The notes under the pieces: generated by a model
Told to the model about the DNA's origin: nothing
The model's input: only the letters and a program-made list of their open reading frames with translations
Database searches by the model: none
Shown: in pieces, positions 16,362 to 22,947 of the stretch
How positions within the stretch are numbered: the stretch's first letter is position 1
How the letters are laid out: every line of letters starts with the position of its first letter
Source of the DNA: UBA2402 sp044371005
GTDB lineage: Bacteria > Planctomycetota > Phycisphaerae > Phycisphaerales > UBA1924
Assembly (NCBI GenBank): GCA_044371005.1
Contig: JBILUL010000070.1
Location: 1-22,947 of the forward strand
DNA length: 22,947 bases
Direction: 5' to 3'
Translations under genes and position numbers: made by a program

Positions 16362-18494
16362 TCAAGCCGGCTGCGTGACGACTTTGGGGAGTGGCCCTTC
16401 GGTCTGGATGCGCACCAGATCGCAGTAGCGACCGCTCCTGGCCATCAGCGAATCGTGCGTTCCGGTTTCCTTGATCTCGCCGTCTTCGAGCACGACGATG
16501 AGGTCGGCGGAGCGGATGGTGCTCAATCGGTGGGCGATCACGAAGCACGTGCGGCCCTGCATCAGCACCGAGAGTGAACGCTGGATGAGCGCTTCGCTCT
16601 CGCTGTCGAGGTTGCTGGTGGCTTCATCGAGGATGAGAATCCTGGGGTCCGCGAGCAGCGCGCGGGCGATGGCGATGCGCTGCTTCTGACCGCCGCTGAG
16701 GCGCACGCCTCGTTCGCCGATGGTGGTGCTGTAGCCCTGTTCGAGTTCCCCGATGAAGTCGTGGGCGTTGGCGGCCTTGGCCGCATCCATGACCTCTTGA
16801 GCTGATGCATCACGCCGCGAGTAGGCGATGTTCTGGGCGACCGAGCCATCGAAGAGGAAGACATCCTGCTCGACGATGCCCAGAAGGCCTCGGTAGTCGT
16901 GTACATCGAGTGTGCGCAGGTCGCGGCCATCGAGCAGGATGCGGCCGCGTGTGGGATCGTAGAAGCGGGCGATGAGATTGCACAGGGTCGTCTTGCCGCT
17001 GCCGCTGGGGCCGACGAGTGCGACGGTCTGGCCGGGCTTGATGCTCAGGGTGATGTGGCGCAGCACAGGATCGCCGCTGGCGGAGCCATCGGCTGATTCA
17101 TCGCGAGCCTTCTCGGTGCGCGGGTAGCCGAAGGAGACATCCTCCACTTCGATGGCACCTCTGGTCGCCTCTCGTGTCACGGGTTCGCCATCGCGGCGAC
17201 CACCAAACTCGAGTTCCTCACTGAGCAAGTCGAGCACGCGATCGAGCGCGGCGAGGTTGGTCTGGATCTGCGAAGCGGTGCTGGTGAGTGTTTCGATGGG
17301 TCCCAGGAGCATCAGCAGGTAGGTGCTGAACATCATGAGGTCGCCGATGGTGAGGTTGCCTCGCAGCACCTGTGTGCCGCCGTAGATGAGTACGCCCGCG
17401 CTCGCACCGGGAATGAGCACGGCCCAGACGACTTCGAGCGTGCGCGACCACCACCACGTGAGCACTTCGAGGCGTGTCATGTAGTGCTGGCCGGTGGTGA
17501 AGCGGGTGGTCTCGGCCCGCTCGCGAGAGAAGCCGCGGACAACGCGCATGCCTCCGAAGGCCTCTGTGGTCGAGGCATCGATCTGCTGGCGTACGGCCTT
17601 CTGATCGCGATAGAGCGGACGGATGCGGCCGATCCACTGGCGGTGTGTGAACCAGACGAGCGGAATGAGCGCGACGCCACCGAGCAGCATGCGGTAGTCG
17701 ACCACCGCGAGGATGCACAGCGTGCCGGTGAGCTGCACGATTGCTCGCCAGGGGTTGTAGATCATGGAAAAGAGCAGGTCGCCCGCAAGGCTTCCGTCAT
17801 CGCGCAGCAGGCTGGCCATGCCGCCACTCTTGTAGTGGTGAATGCGATGCAGCGGCAGACCCGCGGCGTGCTCGAAGGTGCGTCGCCGCAACTCCGCCTG
17901 AATCCGCTTGGTGATGCGGGTGAACTGCCACCGCCCCACCGTGCCCAGCGATACACCGAACGAAGCGACTGCAACCATCAGTGCGCCAAGCACCCAGAGC
18001 ATCGCCGCGGGGTCGGCGGGGACTCGCTCTCGTACCCAGAGGGGAAGCCCGGTTGGGCCGGGGTTGTTGGTGATGATGTAGTCGAGGGCGATCTTGGTGC
18101 TGGCCGGGATGAAGAGCCCGGTGAAGGTGACGATCGTCAGCGTGCACAGGCCGAGATACACCCAGCCCCGGTGCGGGCGGGTGAGGTGCCAGAAGGAGGA
18201 AAAGAGCTTCCAGAACGAGCGGGAGCGCTTGAGCTTGTCCTTCTTGCTGTTGGGTTCTGCGCTGCCACGGGTCGACCAGGTTTCATCGGTGCGGATGCGC
18301 TCGCGGTATTCGCGGTAGCGGCGGCTGCTGGTCGTGGACTGTTGCATGGGTGCGATTCTGGTATCGGGCTTCTTCGCGATGGCAGGAAGGATGCATCGGA
18401 CTCGACCACTCCGGAGTGCATCAACGGCCTGCTGGATATCCGGGGACGGCTCGGGCGTGGCAGGCTTGCTGGGATCATTCGTCGTCATCGTCAT
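16362..18494 (-). CDS. ABC exporter, fused membrane and ATPase domains
   Basis: This protein of about 710 residues is an ABCB/MsbA-type half transporter. An unusually long N-terminal polar extension (about 1-90) precedes the six-helix membrane domain (about 105-420). The ATPase domain holds Walker A GPSGSGKT (495-502), Q-loop EQD, signature LSGGQ (599-603), Walker B ILILDE (619-624) and H-loop His655. It probably exports a lipid, peptide or drug as a homodimer; the substrate cannot be predicted. The start is uncertain. The ATGs at 18494 and 18488 both lie inside the end of rodA, which would couple the two genes, while an ATG at 18347 would remove most of the extension. Placement behind rodA hints at envelope-precursor export, but that is speculative. 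Confidence 0.93.
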   Translation of the reverse strand: MTMTTNDPSKPATPEPSPDIQQAVDALRSGRVRCILPAIAKKPDTRIAPMQQSTTSSRRYREYRERIRTDETWSTRGSAEPNSKKDKLKRSRSFWKLFSSFWHLTRPHRGWVYLGLCTLTIVTFTGLFIPASTKIALDYIITNNPGPTGLPLWVRERVPADPAAMLWVLGALMVAVASFGVSLGTVGRWQFTRITKRIQAELRRRTFEHAAGLPLHRIHHYKSGGMASLLRDDGSLAGDLLFSMIYNPWRAIVQLTGTLCILAVVDYRMLLGGVALIPLVWFTHRQWIGRIRPLYRDQKAVRQQIDASTTEAFGGMRVVRGFSRERAETTRFTTGQHYMTRLEVLTWWWSRTLEVVWAVLIPGASAGVLIYGGTQVLRGNLTIGDLMMFSTYLLMLLGPIETLTSTASQIQTNLAALDRVLDLLSEELEFGGRRDGEPVTREATRGAIEVEDVSFGYPRTEKARDESADGSASGDPVLRHITLSIKPGQTVALVGPSGSGKTTLCNLIARFYDPTRGRILLDGRDLRTLDVHDYRGLLGIVEQDVFLFDGSVAQNIAYSRRDASAQEVMDAAKAANAHDFIGELEQGYSTTIGERGVRLSGGQKQRIAIARALLADPRILILDEATSNLDSESEALIQRSLSVLMQGRTCFVIAHRLSTIRSADLIVVLEDGEIKETGTHDSLMARSGRYCDLVRIQTEGPLPKVVTQPA

Positions 18495-19704
18495 ACTCAA
18501 AGCTGCGGCGCAGCGCCATGCGAGGCCGACGCAGCGCCACGTTGAAGATGAGGCCGGTCATGATCCAGACCGCCACGAGACTCGAGCCGCCGTGGCTGAC
18601 GTAGGGGAGCGTGATGCCGATGATGGGGAGCAGTCCAAGGTTCATGCCCGCATTCACGAAGACCTGGGCGATGACAAAGCCGGTGACGCCGACGCAGACG
18701 AGGCGGCCGAAGGGCTCGCGGCAGACCGCCGCGGTGAGCAACGCCCCCACCACCCAGACCGCATAAAGCCCGATGGTGAACAAGCCGCCAAGAAGACCGA
18801 ATCTCGCGACGATGACCGAATAGATCATGTCGGTCTTGCGTTCGGGGAGTGCATTGAAGTGCAGCAGCGTTCGGGCGTGTTCATCACCAAGCCCGGCCTT
18901 GCCGCCCGCGCCGGCCAGCCTCTGGCTGGTGACGCTCTGCATGTTGAAATCCTGATCCGCGCTGGTATCGCCCTTGAACTGCAGGAGCAGGCCATCGATG
19001 CGCTGTTTCTGGTGGGGACGCAGAATGGTGTACGCGGCGGGTGCCGCGGCGGTCGCGAGCGCGACGATGAGGATGAGGTGCTTGAGCTTGGCTCCCGCTG
19101 CGAGCAGGACGGCAAAGAGTGCGGGAATGAAGAGCAGGACGGTGCCAAGGTCGGGCTGGAGCATGATGAGCCCGACGGGGATGAAGGTGATGATGGCCGG
19201 GGGAATGAGCCCGGCGAAGGTGCGGTGGTTCTTGCTGAAGCGCAGGTACCAGGCGAGCACGAGGATGTAGGCGATCTTGGCGACCTCGGAGGGCTGGAAG
19301 TCAGCGACACCAAAGTCGATCCACGCGCGGGCACCGTTGCGGGGACGGACGATGGAAAGCGGGATGCCCGGCAGGAGCAGGAAGATGAGGAGCAGCACCG
19401 CCACCGCGAGCAAGCCCCAGGAGATGTATCCCAGGAGGCGATAGTGCGGGAGCATGGTGACGAGCATCGCGGCGAAGGCGATGGCCAGGTACAGGGCCTG
19501 CCGAGTCGCGGCGGGACTGAGCTGAGTCCACGAGGAGCCGGGGTTCACCGACTCAGCGACATCGATGGCATAGATGCCAAGGAGGGAGAGGGCCAGGGAC
19601 GCGCCGATGGTGAGGAGGGCCGGCCAGGCGCGGGCGAGGGATGCCGCGACGTTGACGAGACGACTGGCAAGAGAAGGACCGGAGTTGGAGTAGGCGAAGG
19701 CCAT
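18475..19704 (-). CDS. rodA: RodA/FtsW-type SEDS peptidoglycan glycosyltransferase
   Basis: This 409-residue polytopic membrane protein belongs to the SEDS family, which polymerises lipid II into glycan strands. Visible landmarks are GARAWIDFGVADFQPSE (124-140), LQPDLGT (182-188), PERKTDMIYSV (287-297), whose Asp292 matches the essential SEDS aspartate, and NLGLLPIIGITLPYVSHGGS (355-374). The pattern fits RodA better than FtsW because of the overall motif wording and the absence of division genes nearby. The usual acidic residue after the Asp motif (AEE-like) is replaced by VAR, a departure from common family members. The C-terminus ends FEYDDDDE. The ABC transporter start overlaps its 3' end. 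The partner PBP2 and the mreBCD genes are not in the window. Confidence 0.95.
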   Translation of the reverse strand: MAFAYSNSGPSLASRLVNVAASLARAWPALLTIGASLALSLLGIYAIDVAESVNPGSSWTQLSPAATRQALYLAIAFAAMLVTMLPHYRLLGYISWGLLAVAVLLLIFLLLPGIPLSIVRPRNGARAWIDFGVADFQPSEVAKIAYILVLAWYLRFSKNHRTFAGLIPPAIITFIPVGLIMLQPDLGTVLLFIPALFAVLLAAGAKLKHLILIVALATAAAPAAYTILRPHQKQRIDGLLLQFKGDTSADQDFNMQSVTSQRLAGAGGKAGLGDEHARTLLHFNALPERKTDMIYSVIVARFGLLGGLFTIGLYAVWVVGALLTAAVCREPFGRLVCVGVTGFVIAQVFVNAGMNLGLLPIIGITLPYVSHGGSSLVAVWIMTGLIFNVALRRPRMALRRSFEYDDDDE

Positions 19705-19768
19705 CCGTGGCGTGTCAGTAGGTTAGTCGGTCTGCGTCATGGAGCGTGGATAGCTCTGTTAGGGTCGG

Positions 19769-19774
19769 TATAGT
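19769..19774 (+). promoter_or_regulatory. Candidate leaderless -10 for the ComEA-like gene (TATAGT)
   Basis: TATAGT ends 5 nt before the ATG at 19780 and no Shine-Dalgarno sequence is seen. It lies in the 75-bp divergent gap shared with rodA. Confidence 0.4.
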
Positions 19775-19779
19775 TGGGA

Positions 19780-20478
19780 ATGCGGACACAGGGGACGAGC
19801 TCCACCGTTGTTTCGAGACAGCCAGGTTCAGCCGCGAAGATGGCGGCGGTCTTTGTGCTTGGTGCCGCGGCGAGCGCCGGGTACTTTGCATTCAGCACGC
19901 GACCCGCGCCAGCGACCGTTCAGGCCAGCCCGCCACCACCTACCACCCCCGCCCCGACCATCCCCCCCATCATCGTGCAGCTGGTGCAGCCGGCTGCAAC
20001 GGGAGCTTTGCCGATGACCGGTGCTGTCGTGACCCCTGCTGGGGTTGCCGCCGCGGCGTTGTCGGGGGCTGGAGCGACTGGGGCGGATTCGCCAGACGCG
20101 TGGGTCTTGGTGGGGCCGCCGGAGCCAGCCGCGGTGACGTTGCTGCGTCAGGTGGAGATTCCCGCGGCACCTCAGGCCCTGACGCAGTCACCTGAGACGA
20201 AGCCCGTGAAGGCGGAACCGAAGCCCACGAAGGCAGGGTCTGCCGCGGCATCGAGTGGGGTGAAGATTGATCTGAATACGGCAACACAAGCGCAGCTGGA
20301 GTCGTTGCCGCTGGTGGGACCGTCAATGGCGAAGCGCATCATCGAGTATCGCGCGGCGAATGGTCCGTTCAAGTCGGTGGCGGACCTGGACAATGTGAAG
20401 GGGATTGGTGAGAAGACGCTGGCGAAGCTGATGCCGCTGGTGACGGTTGGGGATGCAGGGGGTGCGGGTTCGCGTTGA
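19780..20478 (+). CDS. ComEA-like helix-hairpin-helix protein
   Basis: This 232-residue protein has an N-terminal anchor helix (about 19-39), a long Pro/Ala/Val-rich low-complexity stretch (about 42-158), and a C-terminal ComEA-type domain (162-222): IDLNTATQAQLESLPLVGPS, then KRIIEYRAANGPFKSVADLD and VKGIGEKTLAKL, which is two helix-hairpin-helix motifs. ComEA binds double-stranded DNA outside the membrane during transformation. In many bacteria that lack competence, similar proteins have other roles, and no comEC or pilus operon is adjacent here. The ATG at 19780 is preferred over an in-frame TTG two codons upstream. The spacer could let the DNA-binding domain reach through the envelope. 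Confidence 0.9.
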   Translation: MRTQGTSSTVVSRQPGSAAKMAAVFVLGAAASAGYFAFSTRPAPATVQASPPPPTTPAPTIPPIIVQLVQPAATGALPMTGAVVTPAGVAAAALSGAGATGADSPDAWVLVGPPEPAAVTLLRQVEIPAAPQALTQSPETKPVKAEPKPTKAGSAAASSGVKIDLNTATQAQLESLPLVGPSMAKRIIEYRAANGPFKSVADLDNVKGIGEKTLAKLMPLVTVGDAGGAGSR

Positions 20479-20565
20479 GTCGCGTCGATGACGTTGGGGA
20501 CGGGAAGAAAGGCCGGTTTCAGAGTTCAGAGATTCAGCGAATGGGTCGCTGGCTTTGAGTGTGCA

Positions 20566-20615
20566 ACAAAACACGGCCGTGCACCGCGCTGTTGAGGCGA
20601 GGACGCACGGCCGTG
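20566..20615 (-). terminator. Intrinsic terminator of the dockerin-type protein gene
   Basis: CACGGCCGTGC (20572-20582) and GCACGGCCGTG (20605-20615) form a perfect 11-bp stem. Read on the minus strand, the stem is followed by TTTTGTT, a short U-tract. It lies 39 bases beyond the stop of the dockerin-type gene. Each arm also contains the self-complementary CACGGCCGTG. Confidence 0.75.
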
Positions 20616-20653
20616 AGACAAGAAACCTTGGTTGCTGTGTATGGGGCGCTGGA

Positions 20654-21703
20654 TCAGCCGCCGCCGTTTTCCCAGGCGATGAAGAAGGCTTCGATGTCGG
20701 CACCATCGACGCCGCCATCCATGTTGAAGTCGGCCTGGGTTTCGCCGCTTTCCCAAGCGGTGAAGAAGGCTTCGAGGTCGGAACCGTCGACGCCGCCATC
20801 GATGTTGAAGTCAGCGCCGGGGTAGGCGGTGGCGTTGATGGTCATGCTGGCGGTGTAGCCGTTGTCGGTGGCGAGGACGTTTTCCTTGGTGAAGAAGGCG
20901 GGGTAGATGACATCGCCGGTTCCGCCGCCGGGGCCACCTGAGGCAGCGTGGAGGCTGGAGACCATGAAGCGCAGGTGGCCGGCGTTGATGCCGCGTGCGA
21001 CATAGGCCTGAGCCGCGGCGGACGAGAGGTCGACATGGAAGGTCATTGGCGTGGCCACCGGAACGAACTGACCGGGGGTCAGGTCGGGGTTGACAGCGAT
21101 GGCGAGGGGGGGTGCTTCGAAGTGCTGGCGTACGTGACGGCTGACGTCGATGGTCGGCAGGCCCTGGGCATCGAATGCCGCGGAGAAGGCGTAGCGAACG
21201 CCTTCACGGGGCGGGAAGGGGGCGAAGGGGCTGAAGGCGCCTGACTCGGTATAGGTGGTGTCGGTCCTGCCGCTGCGGTAGCCAACGGGGAAGAGTTCCA
21301 CGGGCTTTCCCTCGTCGGCGTCGACGGTGTAGCCGACTTCCGCGGCGTCGTAGGAGGTCGTGACGGAATCGAAGGTGCCGTCGTACTGGAAGCGGTTGTC
21401 GACTGCAACCCAGATGGTGATGTCGAGCGAGCTGATGGCGTAGCGACCCGAACCGAACCCTGCCGGAATGACGGTGTCGGTGTTGAAGCCGATGAGGAAC
21501 TGGGCGTCGCGGTCATCGAAGCCGGCCTGGCGAAGTGCCGCGAACGTGGGAACTGAGGTCTCAGTTCCTGGCTGGCTTGCGAATGGGTAGTTCCAACGGT
21601 CGATGGAAGGGGCGTCGATGGTGCCGGTGATGGACTGTCCGAAGGCAGTCCCGGCGGCCAAGAGAGTTCCAATAAAAGCGAGGCGAGCGGCAGTGTGGGT
21701 CAT
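20654..21703 (-). CDS. Secreted protein with C-terminal dockerin-type repeats
   Basis: This 349-residue protein has a signal peptide (about 1-23, ending AFGQ) and an extracellular body of about 270 residues whose fold I do not recognise. At the C-terminus are two near-identical 25-residue repeats with DFN(I/M)DGGVDG followed by (S/A)D(L/I)EAFF, resembling the duplicated calcium-binding loop and helix of dockerins, as found on many planctomycete secreted proteins. Such tails are thought to act in anchoring or sorting, but no cohesin is in the window. The ATG at 21703 is supported by GGAG about eight bases upstream. A longer open frame exists but would put the signal peptide internally. A terminator follows the gene. 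Confidence 0.87.
   Translation of the reverse strand: MTHTAARLAFIGTLLAAGTAFGQSITGTIDAPSIDRWNYPFASQPGTETSVPTFAALRQAGFDDRDAQFLIGFNTDTVIPAGFGSGRYAISSLDITIWVAVDNRFQYDGTFDSVTTSYDAAEVGYTVDADEGKPVELFPVGYRSGRTDTTYTESGAFSPFAPFPPREGVRYAFSAAFDAQGLPTIDVSRHVRQHFEAPPLAIAVNPDLTPGQFVPVATPMTFHVDLSSAAAQAYVARGINAGHLRFMVSSLHAASGGPGGGTGDVIYPAFFTKENVLATDNGYTASMTINATAYPGADFNIDGGVDGSDLEAFFTAWESGETQADFNMDGGVDGADIEAFFIAWENGGG
20660..20815. repeat. Two 75-bp direct repeats encoding the dockerin motif
   Basis: Two adjacent copies of about 75 nt encode the DFNxDGGVDGxDxEAFFxAWE units at the C-terminus of the secreted protein. They differ at only a small number of bases, so the duplication is recent or kept alike by gene conversion. 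Confidence 0.8.
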
Positions 21704-21771
21704 GGGTGATCTCCATTCTCCTGCTCCCAGCCAGCCCGTAAGCGGACACACTTATCCTCTTACGTTGCCCG

Positions 21772-21777
21772 ATAATA
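21772..21777 (-). promoter_or_regulatory. Candidate -10 of the dockerin-type protein gene (TATTAT)
   Basis: The minus strand reads TATTAT about 70 bases upstream of the ATG at 21703, within the divergent gap. It lacks a clear -35. Confidence 0.35.
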
Positions 21778-21824
21778 CACCTTCGGACATTTCGCTCATT
21801 TTCTTGCTCGGCTAGAAGCATTCT

Positions 21825-21854
21825 TGTCTGACGAGAGTATACTCCTGTCAGACA
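21825..21854 (+). promoter_or_regulatory. Promoter with flanking inverted repeat before the prepilin-like gene
   Basis: TATACT (21838-21843) is a good -10 match. It is framed by TGTCTGAC (21825-21832) and its exact reverse complement GTCAGACA (21847-21854), so a dimeric regulator bound here would cover the -10. No strong -35 is visible, which fits either an activator or a repressor. The ATG at 21869 follows a GGAAAGGA ribosome-binding sequence. Confidence 0.5.
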
Positions 21855-21868
21855 GGAAAGGATTCTAT

Positions 21869-22858
21869 ATGGCAGCAAAAACTACACAAGTCAGAACAAC
21901 CGCGTGCGATTCAGAGTCCGAGTTGGTTGCAAGTGGCGTGAACACGACCCAGAAGCATGTGTCGCGGTGCCCGGTGATCCGTGCATACCGCGCCGTGCGT
22001 GATCGTGGCTTCACACTGATCGAGTTGCTGGTGGTGATCGCGATCATCGGCCTGCTCATCTCGATCCTCCTGCCTTCGATGGCGAAGGCACGCGGGCTTG
22101 CGAAGCAGACGCGTGAACTTGCCGGTGCATCTCAGATGATGACGGCCTTCACGATGTACGCTGATGACAACAAGGGCAATGTGCTTCCGGGCTATCCGAC
22201 GCGTGCGATGGTCAACGGACAGATGAAGGTGCTCAATGCTCAGGGCGAGCGGCTCTTCAATGAAGATGCGCAGCGCTTCCCCTGGCGGCTTGCTTCATAC
22301 TTCAACTTCGACTTCCGCGGCCTCTATCAGTCCGACAAGATGCTCGGCGAACTTCGCAGCGGCGAATCCGAGTATTCACAGTTCGGCGTCACTTATGACT
22401 ACGTGATCAGCTTGTATCCTTCTCTTGGAATGAATGTTGCCTTCGTTGGTGGCAGCGATCGGTTCCAGGAGTTTGATGCTCTCTTCCAGCGGCAGTACGG
22501 GCGCGTCTACATTCAGCGCCTTGATCAGGCCGTTCGTCCTTCAGGTCTTCTGACCTTCGCCTCGGCCCGCGCTGAGGAACAGCCCTCGGTGCCGGTGCTT
22601 GGTCGCCCCGAAGGTTTCTTCCGTCTTGATCCGCCGCGGTTTGGCTCAAGCTCGGGCGCTCTGTGGGCCTCAGCCTACGAACCCAACGCTCCCACGCCGG
22701 GCCTGAACTCGGGCTTCATCTCACTGCGTCACGCCGGCAAGGCCGTCGCGGCACACCTTGACAGCCACGCCGAGATGCTCGGCTGGACCCAGCTCAAGGA
22801 CATGCGTCGCTGGGCCGATCAGGCCACGCACGAAGACTGGACCGTCGCGGCTCGCTGA
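21869..22858 (+). CDS. Prepilin-like protein with type IV N-terminal methylation motif
   Basis: This 329-residue protein has a type IV pilin signal at residues 47-70: Gly47 before Phe48, Glu at +5 (GFTLIELLVVIAIIGLLISI) and a hydrophobic helix. The leader before the cleavage site is about 47 residues, longer than the usual short prepilin leader. The body has a C-terminal region (RHAGKAVAAHLDSHAEML) resembling the H-x9-DG ending of planctomycete pseudopilin-like proteins. It is likely processed by a prepilin peptidase and forms part of a secretion or surface filament, but no other pilus genes are here. The ATG at 21869 follows GGAAAGGA; a longer in-frame extension lacks a signal. An intrinsic terminator follows. 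Confidence 0.93.
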   Translation: MAAKTTQVRTTACDSESELVASGVNTTQKHVSRCPVIRAYRAVRDRGFTLIELLVVIAIIGLLISILLPSMAKARGLAKQTRELAGASQMMTAFTMYADDNKGNVLPGYPTRAMVNGQMKVLNAQGERLFNEDAQRFPWRLASYFNFDFRGLYQSDKMLGELRSGESEYSQFGVTYDYVISLYPSLGMNVAFVGGSDRFQEFDALFQRQYGRVYIQRLDQAVRPSGLLTFASARAEEQPSVPVLGRPEGFFRLDPPRFGSSSGALWASAYEPNAPTPGLNSGFISLRHAGKAVAAHLDSHAEMLGWTQLKDMRRWADQATHEDWTVAAR

Positions 22859-22883
22859 GACAACATCTTTCGTACAGCTTCTT

Positions 22884-22922
22884 GCGGGGCGTTTGCGGGT
22901 GCGAACGCCCCGCAGTCGTTTT
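22884..22922 (+). terminator. Intrinsic terminator after the prepilin-like gene
   Basis: GCGGGGCGTT (22884-22893) pairs perfectly with AACGCCCCGC (22904-22913) over a 10-nt loop. The 3' side continues with GTCGTTTTA, a short U-tract. It starts about 25 bases after the stop. Confidence 0.8.
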
Positions 22923-22930
22923 AGGGGAAT

Positions 22931-22947
22931 ATGAGATCCGACGAACG
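22931..22947 (+). CDS. Possible start of the next gene (partial)
   Basis: An ATG at 22931 follows AGGGG by four to five bases and opens a frame (MRSDE) that runs to the window edge. It is too short to identify and may simply be chance. Confidence 0.25.

Noticed and set aside
18334..19773. 479-codon open frame on the plus strand
   Set aside because: It is antisense to rodA and the ABC exporter start. Its composition is Asp/Glu/Arg/Gly-rich with no motif, typical of a mirrored membrane-protein gene.

Overview
The window is about 23 kb of GC-rich DNA. It most likely comes from a Planctomycetota chromosome, probably the Phycisphaerae/Phycisphaerales lineage. The evidence is a set of family habits: membrane proteins with a CxxCGYDLxGLP zinc ribbon, a duplicated DFN(I/M)DGGVDG dockerin-type repeat on a secreted protein, a prepilin-like protein with a C-terminal H-x9-DG-like end, McsA/McsB, and a bacterial ubiquitin-like gene cluster. 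The lineage call is inference, since no rRNA or marker alignment is available.

Layout: (1) 1-349, a tandem 112-bp repeat, each unit with a strong hairpin. (2) 375-2033 (+), two paralogous zinc-ribbon membrane proteins. (3) 2192-4735 (-), a secreted prolyl-oligopeptidase-like S9 peptidase with an inserted domain that reads as a von Hippel-Lindau beta domain. (4) 4806-5620 (-), a HigB/RelE-like toxin and Xre antitoxin. (5) 5633-6177, a stretch with no convincing gene. (6) 6178-7919 (+), mcsA-mcsB, the arginine-phosphorylation tagging module. (7) 15728 down to 7949 (-), a tightly packed operon. (8) 15962-16357 (+), a Cdd1-like helix-hairpin-helix protein. (9) 19704-16362 (-), rodA and an ABC exporter. 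(10) 19780-20475 (+), a ComEA-like protein. (11) 21703-20654 (-), a dockerin-type secreted protein. (12) 21869-22858 (+), a prepilin-like protein followed by a terminator.

The centre of interest is the minus-strand operon. In transcription order it encodes a YukD-type ubiquitin-like domain fused to an E1-like (ThiF) adenylating enzyme; a membrane-anchored JAB/JAMM peptidase with a complete EHHSD metal site; a polytopic membrane protein with an FHA domain; a double zinc-ribbon membrane protein; a membrane protein with a prokaryotic RING-like finger; a second RING-like finger joined to membrane helices and an HtrA/trypsin domain with an intact His-Asp-Ser triad; and an E2-like (UBC) protein with HPN and the active-site Cys plus a C-terminal zinc ribbon. 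DUF2752 and DUF167 genes follow. Most junctions are ATGA overlaps or gaps under 30 nt, so co-transcription and translational coupling are likely. The parts of an E1-E2-RING(E3)-JAB pathway are present beside phosphopeptide-binding and protease modules, suggesting a membrane-localised protein-tagging and proteolysis system. Prokaryotic E1/E2/RING/JAB/YukD associations have been predicted computationally, notably by Burroughs, Iyer and Aravind. This particular membrane/FHA/trypsin version is, as far as I know, not characterised experimentally, and its substrate and conjugation chemistry are unknown.

Five genes that begin transcription units have a TANNNT hexamer only 5-8 nt before the ATG and no Shine-Dalgarno sequence, which suggests leaderless transcription. 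Genes inside operons, the toxin and the prepilin gene instead show Shine-Dalgarno-like sequences in several cases.
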